From positions 124,001 through 188,000 of the forward strand of contig JAGASH010000005.1 of assembly GCA_017847835.1 (NCBI GenBank): a stretch of DNA of 64,000 nucleotides. Reading direction: 5' to 3'. The notes under the pieces were generated by a model, which worked only from the letters and a program-made list of their open reading frames with translations, was not told the DNA's origin and searched no databases. The position numbers and the translations under genes were made by a program. Positions within the stretch are counted from its first letter, which is position 1, and each line of letters opens with the position of its first letter. The stretch is from Oscillospiraceae bacterium (GTDB taxonomy: Bacteria > Bacillota > Clostridia > Oscillospirales > Ruminococcaceae). This document shows positions 55,249 through 63,996 of this stretch, one piece after another.

Positions 55249-56274
55249 TTAAAAGCTCAAGAAGTCAAGATTATAAATATGTTTGAACAGGAATGTTGAA
55301 TTAATCGCGGTATCGTTGAACAAAATAACGTCACCGGCAAACATTGACGAAATAAGCTTCGTCATAAGACAAAAGACAACAATTATAATCGCCGCTTCAA
55401 GAAGTCCCGCTATACCGCCAAGTAAAGAGTTGATTTTTCCGATAACGGGAATTTTGTTGATAAAGCCAGAAGCACGCGCAATTATTCCAAAAACAAACGT
55501 AAACACGATAAACAGCAAAATCACAACAATCGACCTTATGATTATTGTACAAGCGGGAGAAATTATTCCGTCCATAAGAGCAGTTTTTGCCGATGATTTC
55601 GTGTCAATCATAGCCAGCACCACTGTTCTCACGGAAGAAACCGTCACGCTTTCTGTTCCTGCGTCGTTGAAAGCAATCGGTAGCGCTTTTTTCGCTGCGT
55701 CAATTACCCCGCCTATCGTTTCGGCTATGGGACTTTTTGCCATACAGGTTGCCAGATAATGCGCTGTTACCAGCTTTCCTATACCGTGTGTTTCAATATC
55801 TGTCATACTGAAATTTGCTGTTTTGGCATTTACCGACGAGAAATCCGAAGCTTTTACTCCGAAAAACGAAAGATTAAGCTTCTCAATTCCCGAACCCGTG
55901 AAATCAACATCGGACAAGTCCATAACAGCAGCACCCGTGCCCTCGTAATCGGGAACAATCTCGTTTACGGGAACATCGGATATCTTTATCTTGTCAAAAT
56001 CCATATCGGTTTCGCCGAAAGGCTTGATTTCAACAAGCTGCTCCATTCCGCCGATTTTTTCATCAACAGCACTTTCAAGCGGTTTTTGTACAAACTCACT
56101 GTAAATACCGTTTGCAATAGGCTCGCTTATAAAGAACGCAAGCGCAAACGACAAAACAACCGTAAGCATTTCGATGATAATTCTTGCAAAGCCCTTTTTA
56201 ATTCCCACAAATGTCATTCCGACCGCTGCCGCAATGATAATAATGTCAAATACAAAAGCAAACTCCTGACCCAT
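55249..56274 (-). CDS. CvpA family membrane protein
   Basis: 341-residue membrane protein. The first helix region FVFDIIIIAAAVGMTFVGIKKGFARIIIEMLTVVLSFALAFFIS fits CvpA (colicin V production protein), and two or three helices occur at the C-terminus (IIIRSIVVILLFIVFTFVFGIIA, NSLLGGIAGLLEAAIIIVVFCLMT). A long soluble insert (about 50-220) separates these; usual CvpA proteins are about 160-180 residues. ATG 56274 follows GAGGTG. It comes after the DUF5711 gene and before ClpE. Confidence 0.82.
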   Translation of the reverse strand: MGQEFAFVFDIIIIAAAVGMTFVGIKKGFARIIIEMLTVVLSFALAFFISEPIANGIYSEFVQKPLESAVDEKIGGMEQLVEIKPFGETDMDFDKIKISDVPVNEIVPDYEGTGAAVMDLSDVDFTGSGIEKLNLSFFGVKASDFSSVNAKTANFSMTDIETHGIGKLVTAHYLATCMAKSPIAETIGGVIDAAKKALPIAFNDAGTESVTVSSVRTVVLAMIDTKSSAKTALMDGIISPACTIIIRSIVVILLFIVFTFVFGIIARASGFINKIPVIGKINSLLGGIAGLLEAAIIIVVFCLMTKLISSMFAGDVILFNDTAINSTFLFKHIYNLDFLSF

Positions 56275-56284
56275 TGTTGTCACC

Positions 56285-57436
56285 TCACAAATTCACACGC
56301 TGAACGGTGTTATATCCGAGCAGAAAAGCTCCTCCGTCCATAATCATTACATTGGAATAATCGTTGTCGAGCTGATAACTGTTTCGCTCAATCAGCTCCT
56401 TGTCATAAGCAGAGAGATTATCCTCGCTCAATACATAAAGCGTCTGTCCCTCTATATCAACCGAGTCTGCTTCTCCCAGCGAGAGAGAGGCTGAAGGCAA
56501 CAGATTTTCATCGTAAACTACAGCCGTCACACCGTTCGAAGCAGAGTCGTGAAACAGCACAACCCGCATTTCCTTTGAATTGCACACTCCCGTAACCTGC
56601 TTTGTAAACGAGTTCTGCGCCTTGATTTCACCCGTTTCCCTGTCAAACAGATACGCTCCGTTTTCGGTTACCGTATAAATTCCGTCCGACGAGTAATCCA
56701 GCGTGTAGGAAACCGAACTTCCCGTAGAAGCCCGCCAGAGCTCGTTTTGTTCCTTTGTGATATCAAAACACAAGACCGCGCAGTTCAGCTCACCGTCTTT
56801 CTCACCGACAACCGACACATAGATAAACTGTCCGTTATCCGAGAAGCAAATGCCCATTATTTTCTCCTCGGGCGAAGCCCAGCGAAACTGCTGCTTTCCC
56901 TCGGAAGTGAAAATATATAGATAATTTGAATATCTGGTTGAAGTTGTGACAACAGCCGAACGGTCACCGCTCCCCATTTTCGAGAAAACAATCGCGTCGT
57001 CCATTGTCTTTGCAAAAATCTCCTCGGATTTAGAATAAACCCTGAAATCCTTGCCATTCTTGTCGTACACCAGCACTCGTCTGTCGGTTGACGATGACGC
57101 GGGACGGTTAAACCCGTGCTGTACGCTCTTGATTTCAGCACCGCTTCCCGTGTAAGTGTATAAATATGTATCGGTCAGCAGGTAGAAATTCCCGCCAAGC
57201 TCTCCCATATTATAAGCGGCACTTCCCGGAAGATTTACGGGAAAGCCCGCTTTTCCGACGGGAAGAAACATATCTCTCATCGGTGCAAAAATCGCCCGCC
57301 AATTTATGATAACAACAATAAGCGCCACGGCAATCACACCGAAGATAATCAATCCGACTGTTCGGCGCTTTCTTTTTTTCTTTTCGGCGGCTGTTGTCTT
57401 GCCGCTGACTTTTTTCAGTTGGTTTTTCTCGTCCAT
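56285..57436 (-). CDS. DUF5711 family membrane-anchored beta-propeller-like protein
   Basis: 383-residue protein with a basic N-terminus, a single helix (VGLIIFGVIAVALIVVIIN, about residues 27-46) and a large extracytoplasmic domain with repeated strands (for example YLYIFTSEGKQ, GIYTVTENGAYLFDRETGEIK, DNLSAYDKELIERNSY). This fits DUF5711, common in Clostridia, of unknown role. ATG 57436 has AAGGGAAG upstream. It is the first gene of a DUF5711-CvpA-ClpE-SDR run. Confidence 0.75.
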   Translation of the reverse strand: MDEKNQLKKVSGKTTAAEKKKRKRRTVGLIIFGVIAVALIVVIINWRAIFAPMRDMFLPVGKAGFPVNLPGSAAYNMGELGGNFYLLTDTYLYTYTGSGAEIKSVQHGFNRPASSSTDRRVLVYDKNGKDFRVYSKSEEIFAKTMDDAIVFSKMGSGDRSAVVTTSTRYSNYLYIFTSEGKQQFRWASPEEKIMGICFSDNGQFIYVSVVGEKDGELNCAVLCFDITKEQNELWRASTGSSVSYTLDYSSDGIYTVTENGAYLFDRETGEIKAQNSFTKQVTGVCNSKEMRVVLFHDSASNGVTAVVYDENLLPSASLSLGEADSVDIEGQTLYVLSEDNLSAYDKELIERNSYQLDNDYSNVMIMDGGAFLLGYNTVQRVNL

Positions 57437-57470
57437 ATTTCTTCCCTTACAGATATACGGTAATTTACTT

Positions 57471-57500
57471 ATTATAACATATTTATATGCCAATAGTCAA
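57471..57500 (-). promoter_or_regulatory. promoter of the DUF5711-CvpA unit
   Basis: Minus strand TTGACT (57495-57500), 18 bases, TATAAT (57471-57476); its -35 overlaps the 3' end of truA. Confidence 0.75.
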
Positions 57501-58246
57501 GCGTCATAGAAAACTTCATTCAAATACAAGCCCTCGGGCGGAAGCGTCACTCCTCCGAAATCGCGGTTTCTCGTCATAAGCGCGGATTTTATGTCTTCTT
57601 CCGTGCGTTTTCCCTCGCTGATGTAAATAAGCGTTCCCGCTAAAATCCTCACCATATTGTACAAAAAGCCGTTTCCGCGGATTTTTATCTCCACAACACC
57701 CGCGTTTTCCGAGACCGTCACTTCGTAAATCGTCCGAACCGTTGACTTAACGCGCGCTTTTCCCTCGGCACGGCAAAATGCCCCGAAATCGTGTTCACCG
57801 ACAAAAAGCTGTGCAGCGTGACGCATTTTTTCAATATCCAGCACATACGGGTAGTGATAAGCCAGATTTTGCAGAAAAACGTCACGATTTGGCTTGTTGT
57901 TGATTAAGTACACATATTCCTTGGATTTGGTGCAAAAACGCGCGTGAAAGTCCTCACTCTCGTCCTCGCACGAAAGCACCGCTATATCCGACGGCAAAAT
58001 CGTGTTCATTCCCTTAACAAAGCCGTCGCACGGGATTTTCGAGTCGGTTTTGAAATTAAAGCAAAACCGCCTTGCGTGAACGCCCGCGTCAGTTCTCGAA
58101 CAGCCGTAAATCACGGGCGGCTCGCATTTCAGCAGCTTTCCTATCGACTTTTCGACAACCTCCTGCACGGAAATCGCATTATCCTGCCGCTGAAAGCCGT
58201 GATAACCCGCGCCGTTGTACGCGATGAAAACCTTTAAGTTGCGCAT
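57497..58246 (-). CDS. truA: tRNA pseudouridine synthase A
   Basis: 249-residue enzyme that makes pseudouridine at positions 38-40 of tRNAs. The catalytic Asp is in the GCSRTDAGVHARRFCFNF segment; IAYNGAGYHGFQRQ, ARFCTKSKEYVY and NGFLYNMVRILAGTLI complete the family pattern. It overlaps the DUF3781 gene by 13 bases. The ecfT-truA linkage is widespread in Firmicutes. Confidence 0.97.
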   Translation of the reverse strand: MRNLKVFIAYNGAGYHGFQRQDNAISVQEVVEKSIGKLLKCEPPVIYGCSRTDAGVHARRFCFNFKTDSKIPCDGFVKGMNTILPSDIAVLSCEDESEDFHARFCTKSKEYVYLINNKPNRDVFLQNLAYHYPYVLDIEKMRHAAQLFVGEHDFGAFCRAEGKARVKSTVRTIYEVTVSENAGVVEIKIRGNGFLYNMVRILAGTLIYISEGKRTEEDIKSALMTRNRDFGGVTLPPEGLYLNEVFYDA

Positions 58247-58503
58247 TTTCGCTCCTTGACAATTTGCTTTGCAGTGATAATTGTATAGCTAAACGAATTT
58301 ACCGTAATAACAGCATTTTTGGTTTCACAGTAAAAGTTCTTTCCCGTTTTGCTGATTTTACAGTTTTTGTCCGAAATAATCTCCCGACAAAATCCTACAA
58401 CGTCCTCGCAGTCAATTTTCAGATTTTTCCTAATTCTTTCCGCACCGAGAGGAGTTGTGTGAAGTCGGTCGAGATTTGCCCTCAAAATTTCGCTGTTATC
58501 CAT
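58234..58503 (-). CDS. DUF3781 family protein
   Basis: 89-residue protein. LDRLHTTPLGAERIRKNLKID, and TGKNFYCETKNAVITVNSFSYTIITAK are the DUF3781 signature; function unknown. It lies between ecfT (9 bases) and truA (13-base overlap), a place where no gene usually stands in the ecf-truA cluster. Confidence 0.85.
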   Translation of the reverse strand: MDNSEILRANLDRLHTTPLGAERIRKNLKIDCEDVVGFCREIISDKNCKISKTGKNFYCETKNAVITVNSFSYTIITAKQIVKERKCAT

Positions 58504-58512
58504 AATTCTCCT

Positions 58513-59325
58513 TTACGGGATAATCGGGAAGCAGTTCAGAACGATTATACCCGCAAATAACGTCAGCATTATCAGCGTCGCTATGATATCCCGCGCCGCA
58601 ATTTTTAGCTGCCGCATACGCGTTCTGCCCTCGCCACCCTTATAGCAGCGACACTCCATTGCCGTGGCAAGTTCGTTCGCCCTCTTGAACGCCGACACAA
58701 ACAGCGGGATTATTATCGGAACAAGCGATTTCGCTCGTTTCAAAAAGCCGCCCGAGTCAAGCTCCGCGCCTCTTGCCTTTTGAGCGGACATTATTTTGTC
58801 CGTTTCCTCAACAAGCGTCGGGATAAACCTAAGCGCAATCGTCATCATCATCGAAAGCTCGTGTACGGGAAAACGTATCTTTTTAAGCGGCGACATAAGC
58901 CGCTCGATTGCGTCCGTGAGCATAATCGGCGAGGTCGTGTAGGTCAGAAGCGACATTCCCACAATAAGCGAAACTATCCTCAAAAGCATAAAGCACGACA
59001 TTCTTATGCCTTCGGGATAAATCGAGATTATCCACCACTGAAAAAGCGGCTTTTCTCCCGTAATAAACAGCATATTCAGAATTGCCGTGAAAATCATCAG
59101 CGGCAAAATCGGCTTCACGCTCTTTAAAATCATAACAAGCTTTATGTCGGCGATTATATAGCACATAACCATAAAAAACAGCCCGACCAAAAGCCCCGTG
59201 AAGCTCTGTGCCGTGAACAGCATTACCAGATAAACCAAGTCCAACAGCAGCTTCACGCGGCTGTCCATTCTGTGAATGGGTGATTTACCCGGAAAATACT
59301 GTCCGATTGTAATGTCCTTAATCAT
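58513..59325 (-). CDS. ecfT: energy-coupling factor transporter T component
   Basis: 270-residue membrane scaffold that links vitamin-binding S components to the ECF ATPases. About five helices are seen, and the two Ala-Arg-Gly-type motifs: AQKARGAELDSGGF and ATAMECRCYKGGEGRTRM, which fit the coupling helices (ARG and CRG here). It follows the fused ATPase gene by 15 bases. Confidence 0.94.
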   Translation of the reverse strand: MIKDITIGQYFPGKSPIHRMDSRVKLLLDLVYLVMLFTAQSFTGLLVGLFFMVMCYIIADIKLVMILKSVKPILPLMIFTAILNMLFITGEKPLFQWWIISIYPEGIRMSCFMLLRIVSLIVGMSLLTYTTSPIMLTDAIERLMSPLKKIRFPVHELSMMMTIALRFIPTLVEETDKIMSAQKARGAELDSGGFLKRAKSLVPIIIPLFVSAFKRANELATAMECRCYKGGEGRTRMRQLKIAARDIIATLIMLTLFAGIIVLNCFPIIP

Positions 59326-59340
59326 CAGTTTTTTCCTTGC

Positions 59341-61092
59341 TTATAATAACGAAAAAAGTCTGTCTGCGGCTCTTTCCGTTGTGTAAATATCGTTTCCTAT
59401 CTCAATTCCGCTCTCTTTGAGCCTGTGTGAAAGCCGCGTTATCTGCGGAACGTCAAGTCCTATCGAAACAAGATTTTCCGTGTTCTTGAAAACATTGTCC
59501 GTGTAATCAAAGCAGAAAACCTTGCCCTTGTTCATCACAAGCACCTTTTCGGCAAATTTTACAATATCTTCCATAGAGTGCGAAATCAGAATTATCGTTT
59601 TGCCCGATTTCTCGCGGTAATCCTTAATAAGCCCAAGGATTTTGTTTCGTCCTTTCGGGTCAAGTCCTGCGGCAGGCTCATCGAGAATAAGCGTTTCGGG
59701 GTTCATCGCGAGCACTCCCGCGAGAGCAACTCGGCGCTGTTGACCTCCCGACAGCTCAAACGGAGATTTTTCAAGAAGGTGGGTTATCCCCATACTTTCC
59801 GCTGCTTCCTCAACGCGAACCTTGATTTCCTCGTCGGAAAGTCCCATATTTTTCGGACCATACGCGATATCCTTGGCAACGGTTTCCTCGAAAAGCTGGT
59901 GTTCGGAGTACTGGAAAACAATCCCCACTTTAAAGCGCACATCTCGGATTTTCACGTTCTTTGAGTGAATGTCCTCGCCGTCGATGAAAACCGTGCCGGA
60001 GGTCGGCTTGATAAGCCCGTTCAGGTGCTGAATTAACGTGGATTTACCGCTGCCCGTGTGACCGATTATCCCGATAAACTCGCCTTGATTTATCGACAAG
60101 CTAACATCGTCAACGGCGGTTTTCTCGAAAGGCGTGCCGACGCTGTACTTATACGTCACGTTCTCCAGACGAACGGTTTCTTCGGTTTTGTCGGCAAAAT
60201 CGCGCGGCTTTTCCTCAGTAATATCGGCGGTTTTCTTTTTGAGGGGAAGCTCGGAAATCGCTTTTGCGCACTCGTCCTCGAAGATTATTTCCGTGGAAAT
60301 ATCAACGCCCTTTTCCCTCAGCATAAAGCAAAGCTCGGTTACCTGCGGCACGTCAAGTCCGACTGCCCGAAGTTCCTTTTCGCGCGCGAAAACCTTGTGC
60401 GGCTCGTCGTCCATTATAATTGCGCCCTTGTCCATTACGACAACTCTGTCCGCCTGCGCTGCTTCTTCCATATAATGCGTAATCAGAATTACGGTTATGC
60501 CGTGCTCCTTGTTGAGCTGCTTTATCGTCCGCATAACCTCTTTTCTGCCCTTCGGGTCAAGCATTGCCGTGGGTTCGTCCATTACAATACAACGCGGCTG
60601 CATTGCGATAATTCCCGCGATTGCCACACGCTGTTTTTGACCGCCGGAAAGCTGATGAGGAGCGTGCTCGCGAAACTCATACATATCAACCTGCTTCAGC
60701 GCGTCGTCAACACGCTCGCGGATTTCCTTCGGCGGAACTCCGAGATTTTCGGGAGCAAAAGCCACGTCCTCCTCGACAATTGTCGCCACAAGCTGATTGT
60801 CGGGGTTCTGGAAAACCATTCCAACCGTTCTGCGAATATCAAAAATCCTGTCCTCGTCGGCGGTGTCAATCCCGTCAACAAAAACCTTTCCGGAAGTCGG
60901 TGTAAGGATTGCGTTGAAATGCTTGGCAAGAGTTGATTTTCCGCAGCCGTTGTGCCCGAGAACGGCAAGAAACTGTCCCTCGGGAACGGTAAGATTTACA
61001 TTTATAAGAGCTGTGTTCTTTTCGGTCACGTTTCCGTCATCATCGGTCGTGACGTAATCATAGCACAGATTTTCGGTTCTTATTATATCCAA
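59341..61092 (-). CDS. fused ECF transporter ATPases EcfA1-EcfA2
   Basis: 583-residue protein with two complete ATPase units. First unit: Walker [10 protein letters not shown] (46-54), LSGGQ (148-152), [13 protein letters not shown], and LITHYMEEA. Junction about 285-305 is acidic/lysine-rich. Second unit: GHTGSGKST (344-352), [36 protein letters not shown]. Both have the C-terminal GLDVPQ motif of EcfA. In most Firmicutes ecfA1 and ecfA2 are separate neighbouring genes. UUG 61092 follows AAAAGGTG. It powers uptake of vitamins via S components located elsewhere. Confidence 0.94.
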   Translation of the reverse strand: MDIIRTENLCYDYVTTDDDGNVTEKNTALINVNLTVPEGQFLAVLGHNGCGKSTLAKHFNAILTPTSGKVFVDGIDTADEDRIFDIRRTVGMVFQNPDNQLVATIVEEDVAFAPENLGVPPKEIRERVDDALKQVDMYEFREHAPHQLSGGQKQRVAIAGIIAMQPRCIVMDEPTAMLDPKGRKEVMRTIKQLNKEHGITVILITHYMEEAAQADRVVVMDKGAIIMDDEPHKVFAREKELRAVGLDVPQVTELCFMLREKGVDISTEIIFEDECAKAISELPLKKKTADITEEKPRDFADKTEETVRLENVTYKYSVGTPFEKTAVDDVSLSINQGEFIGIIGHTGSGKSTLIQHLNGLIKPTSGTVFIDGEDIHSKNVKIRDVRFKVGIVFQYSEHQLFEETVAKDIAYGPKNMGLSDEEIKVRVEEAAESMGITHLLEKSPFELSGGQQRRVALAGVLAMNPETLILDEPAAGLDPKGRNKILGLIKDYREKSGKTIILISHSMEDIVKFAEKVLVMNKGKVFCFDYTDNVFKNTENLVSIGLDVPQITRLSHRLKESGIEIGNDIYTTERAADRLFSLL

Positions 61093-61131
61093 AATTATAC
61101 ACCTTTTCTTAAACGCAAAAATACATTATAT

Positions 61132-61161
61132 ATTATACCATAAACCGAGCAATAAAGTCAA
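61132..61161 (-). promoter_or_regulatory. sigma-A promoter of the ECF module
   Basis: Minus strand TTGACT (61156-61161), 18 bases, TATAAT (61132-61137). Confidence 0.8.
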
Positions 61162-61174
61162 GTGCTTTTTCATA

Positions 61175-61206
61175 AAAACAGCGGCAAAGCCTTTCGCCTT
61201 ACCGCT
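61175..61206 (-). terminator. terminator after the methyltransferase gene
   Basis: Minus strand AGCGGTAAGGC pairs with GGCTTTGCCGCT (11-base stem with two G-U pairs), then GTTTTTATG. Confidence 0.75.
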
Positions 61207-61211
61207 TGGTT

Positions 61212-62078
61212 TTATTTGAATGTGACAACAGCCGTGCTTCCGCAAGGCAGCGGCATACCCGTTTGTTTCACAGGGATACCGATTTCCTCGGAGATTATGT
61301 CGATATCAAAGCGTTTTCCCACGGTCATCTGGAGCAGATAGCTCATAACCGAAGCCGAAAGTCCCGTTGTATAGCTGTTCAAAAGCAAAAACAGCGGCTT
61401 GTCCGACAGCAGCTCCGTGATGTCCTGCATAAGCCCGAAAATGCTGTCTTCGAGCTTCCACATCTCGCCGTTTGTGCCGCGCCCATAGCTCGGCGGGTCG
61501 AGAATAATCCCGTCATAGCGCGTTCCGCGGCGGATTTCGCGCTTGATGAACTTGTTCGCGTCGTCAACAATCCAGCGTATCGGCTTGTCCGACAAGCCCG
61601 ACAGCTTCGCGTTTGTACGAGCCCAATCAACCATTCCCTTGACCGCGTCACAATGACAAACCGAAGCTCCCGCAGCCGCACAGGCAAGCGTTGCTCCGCC
61701 CGTGTAAGCAAAAAGGTTCAGCACGTTTATCGGGCGGTTTTCGCCTTTTATCAGCTCCGTGCAGTAGTCCCAATTCACCGCCTGCTCGGGGAAAAGTCCC
61801 GTGTGCTTGAAGCCCGTTGGCTTTACGAGAAACGTCAAGTCGCGGTATTTTATCTGCCAGCTTTCGGGCAGCTTTCTGCGGTAATCCCAGGCACCGCCAC
61901 CCTTATCCGAGCGGATATATCGCGCGTGAGCCGTGTTCCATTCGGGAGCGAAATTACACTCTTTCCAGATAATCTGCGGGTCGGGACGTATCAAAATCAC
62001 ATCGCCCCAGCGTTCAAGCCGCTCACCGTCCGAGCAGTCAAGCAGCTCATAGTCCTTCCATTTGTCCGATAATCTCAA
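61212..62078 (-). CDS. class I SAM-dependent (RlmI/RlmK-like) methyltransferase
   Basis: 288-residue methyltransferase. SAM-binding motif I is VLNLFAYTGGATLACAAAGA, motif II region HCDAVKGMVDWARTNAKL, and motif IV IILDPPSYGRG, all of the RlmI/K family (C5-cytosine or similar rRNA methylation). The N-terminal PUA domain of RlmI is absent, replaced by a shorter part. It starts 2 bases after the VOC gene. The target is unknown. Confidence 0.85.
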   Translation of the reverse strand: MRLSDKWKDYELLDCSDGERLERWGDVILIRPDPQIIWKECNFAPEWNTAHARYIRSDKGGGAWDYRRKLPESWQIKYRDLTFLVKPTGFKHTGLFPEQAVNWDYCTELIKGENRPINVLNLFAYTGGATLACAAAGASVCHCDAVKGMVDWARTNAKLSGLSDKPIRWIVDDANKFIKREIRRGTRYDGIILDPPSYGRGTNGEMWKLEDSIFGLMQDITELLSDKPLFLLLNSYTTGLSASVMSYLLQMTVGKRFDIDIISEEIGIPVKQTGMPLPCGSTAVVTFK

Positions 62079-62080
62079 TT

Positions 62081-62554
62081 TTATCTCCTATCCAAATCCA
62101 TAAGCCAATACTCAACCATATCAAGCGGCACGTCCATTCTCGCGGCAATTTCATCTGCATTCATTCCGCTTGCCGAAAACCTCGAACAAACAGTTTGCAA
62201 GCTCTCTCCTACCTCGATTATATTCCTGTCGGGATCGTAAAAACGCACGGCGCGCTGTCCCCACGAATGCTCCTGCACGGGGTGAACAAGCTCAACGTTA
62301 AATTCTTTCAGCTTTTCAAAAAAAGCTTCAATTTCATCTTCCTCAAAATAAAGCTCAAAATTATCGCCGCCGTAGGAAATTTTGTCCTTCCCGATGAACT
62401 CCTTGTAGCTTTCCTCGTTCTGAAGCGAAATTCCGCCCGTGAGCGTTTTGTTTGCGCCGAAATCCTGAATAACGTCAAGTCCCAGCACATTTTTGTAAAA
62501 TTCAACAGTTTTTTCCATATCGGAAACCACAATCATCGGGCAATTATATTTCAT
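62081..62554 (-). CDS. VOC superfamily (glyoxalase-like) protein with C-terminal helical tail
   Basis: 157-residue protein. The VOC fold is seen in VSDMEKTVEFYKNVLGLDVIQDFG and the C-terminal half of the fold RAVRFYDPDRNIIEVGES with metal-ligand-type Glu/His positions (HSWGQ). After about residue 118 there is an extra segment SGMNADEIAARMDVPLDMVEYWL that resembles a small helix-turn-helix. Function unknown (glyoxalase, dioxygenase or resistance protein). It lies 11 bases after the upstream small gene. Confidence 0.85.
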   Translation of the reverse strand: MKYNCPMIVVSDMEKTVEFYKNVLGLDVIQDFGANKTLTGGISLQNEESYKEFIGKDKISYGGDNFELYFEEDEIEAFFEKLKEFNVELVHPVQEHSWGQRAVRFYDPDRNIIEVGESLQTVCSRFSASGMNADEIAARMDVPLDMVEYWLMDLDRR

Positions 62555-62565
62555 AATTTCACCTC

Positions 62566-62925
62566 TTATAATTTATCCCAAGCGATACATTCGGGCAGCG
62601 CGGTTTTCTTCATAAATTCCTCCGCGCACGGCAAAAGCTCGTCATAAGGGACAATCTGTGAGCGCTCTATCTGATAAACCTCACCGTCAATGTTCACGTC
62701 AATCGTACCGCGAAGCAGCCTGTTTCCCACCGAAACGAACATATCTCCGCCCTCGCTTGCAAAGTAATTCAGCGAAGCGCCCTCCTCGCAGCACAAAATC
62801 GCGATACACGGGTAAGTGTCGACGCCCTCGCCGAGCCAGATTTCCCCGCAAGCTATATTCAGAGCCGCTTTCAGCTCCTCGGTATTATTCGCGGGAAAAT
62901 TCCCATTATTTGCACATACTATCAT
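62566..62925 (-). CDS. Imm1-like small protein in the ruvB unit
   Basis: 119-residue acidic soluble protein. The pattern YPCIAILCCEEGASLNYFASEGG, FVSVGNRL, then IVPYDELLPCAEEFMKKTALPECIAWDKL resembles immunity protein family Imm1 in the layout of the C-terminal P-x-x-x-L-x-x...F...W segment; this is moderate and from pattern memory. No polymorphic toxin gene is next to it. It starts 12 bases after ruvB. Confidence 0.6.
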   Translation of the reverse strand: MIVCANNGNFPANNTEELKAALNIACGEIWLGEGVDTYPCIAILCCEEGASLNYFASEGGDMFVSVGNRLLRGTIDVNIDGEVYQIERSQIVPYDELLPCAEEFMKKTALPECIAWDKL

Positions 62926-62937
62926 AATTTCACCGTT

Positions 62938-63996
62938 TTACATATCGTCCAATGTCTGCTGTCCGTTGGTATCGCGGGCAATTCCGAGGTGCTTGTAGGC
63001 AAGCTCCGTGGCAATTCTTCCGCGCGCTGTTTTTGCGACAAAGCCAAGCTGCATAAGGTACGGCTCGCAGACGTCCTCCAACGTCACCGCTTCCTCATTC
63101 AGCGCAGACGCAAGCGTTGACAGTCCGACAGGTCCGCCGTTGTAGCCCTTGATTATCATTTCAAGGAAACGTCTGTCCAAGCTGTCCAAACCGAGGTTAT
63201 CGATTTCCAGCTTTTGCAGAGCAGTATCGGCAATTTCGCGTGTGATTTTTCCGTTTCCGAGAACCTCCGCAAAGTCACGAACACGCTTCAATAAACGGTT
63301 TGCAATACGCGGTGTACCTCTTGAACGGCGGGCAATTTCAAGCGCTCCGTCCTTCATACAAGGTATTCCGAGGATAACCGCCGAGCGCTGTACGATATCG
63401 CAGAGCTGCTCGTGTGTGTAAAGCTCCAGACGCTGCACAACGCCAAATCTGTCACGAAGCGGAGCAGAAAGCTGTCCCGAGCGCGTGGTTGCGCCGATAA
63501 GAGTGAATTTCGGCAAATCTATGCGAATAGAACGCGCCGCAGGGCCGTTTCCCATAACGATATCCAGCGCGTAGTCCTCCATCGCGGGATACAGAACCTC
63601 TTCAACCTGCCGCGAAAGACGGTGAATTTCGTCGATGAACAACACGTCGTTCGGCTGCAAATTCGTGAGAAGCGCCGCCAAATCTCCCGCTTTTTCAATA
63701 GCGGGTCCCGAGGTTATACGGATATTCACGCCCATTTCGTTTGCGATAATGCACGAAAGCGTTGTTTTTCCAAGTCCGGGCGGCCCGTACAGCAAAACGT
63801 GGTCAAGGCACTCTCCGCGCTTTTTTGCCGCCTCGATATAAACCGCCATATTCTCCTTAACCTTGTCCTGTCCGATATACTCCGCAAGCGATTTCGGGCG
63901 CAAGGTAAGCTCCATATCGCTGTCGGAAACGCTTGCCGTGGGCGCTACCATTCGGTTTTCGGTAAAATCGAACTCATCGTTGGACATTTCAAGCAT
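62938..63996 (-). CDS. ruvB: Holliday junction branch-migration helicase RuvB
   Basis: 352-residue AAA+ motor that with RuvA drives branch migration. [19 protein letters not shown], Walker [13 protein letters not shown], Walker [16 protein letters not shown], sensor 1 [19 protein letters not shown], and the C-terminal winged helix ([32 protein letters not shown]) are present. ATG 63996 is the first in the window and ATG 63987 ([13 protein letters not shown]) is also plausible; RuvB sequences often start near the latter. The gene runs to within 4 bases of the window edge, and ruvA would lie beyond it. It seems complete. Confidence 0.95.
   Translation of the reverse strand: MLEMSNDEFDFTENRMVAPTASVSDSDMELTLRPKSLAEYIGQDKVKENMAVYIEAAKKRGECLDHVLLYGPPGLGKTTLSCIIANEMGVNIRITSGPAIEKAGDLAALLTNLQPNDVLFIDEIHRLSRQVEEVLYPAMEDYALDIVMGNGPAARSIRIDLPKFTLIGATTRSGQLSAPLRDRFGVVQRLELYTHEQLCDIVQRSAVILGIPCMKDGALEIARRSRGTPRIANRLLKRVRDFAEVLGNGKITREIADTALQKLEIDNLGLDSLDRRFLEMIIKGYNGGPVGLSTLASALNEEAVTLEDVCEPYLMQLGFVAKTARGRIATELAYKHLGIARDTNGQQTLDDM

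Noticed and set aside
60058..62072. Plus-strand frames opposite the ECF ATPase and methyltransferase genes (60058-60936, 61206-62072)
   Set aside because: Complementary shadows of strong minus-strand genes; no starts with ribosome sites.
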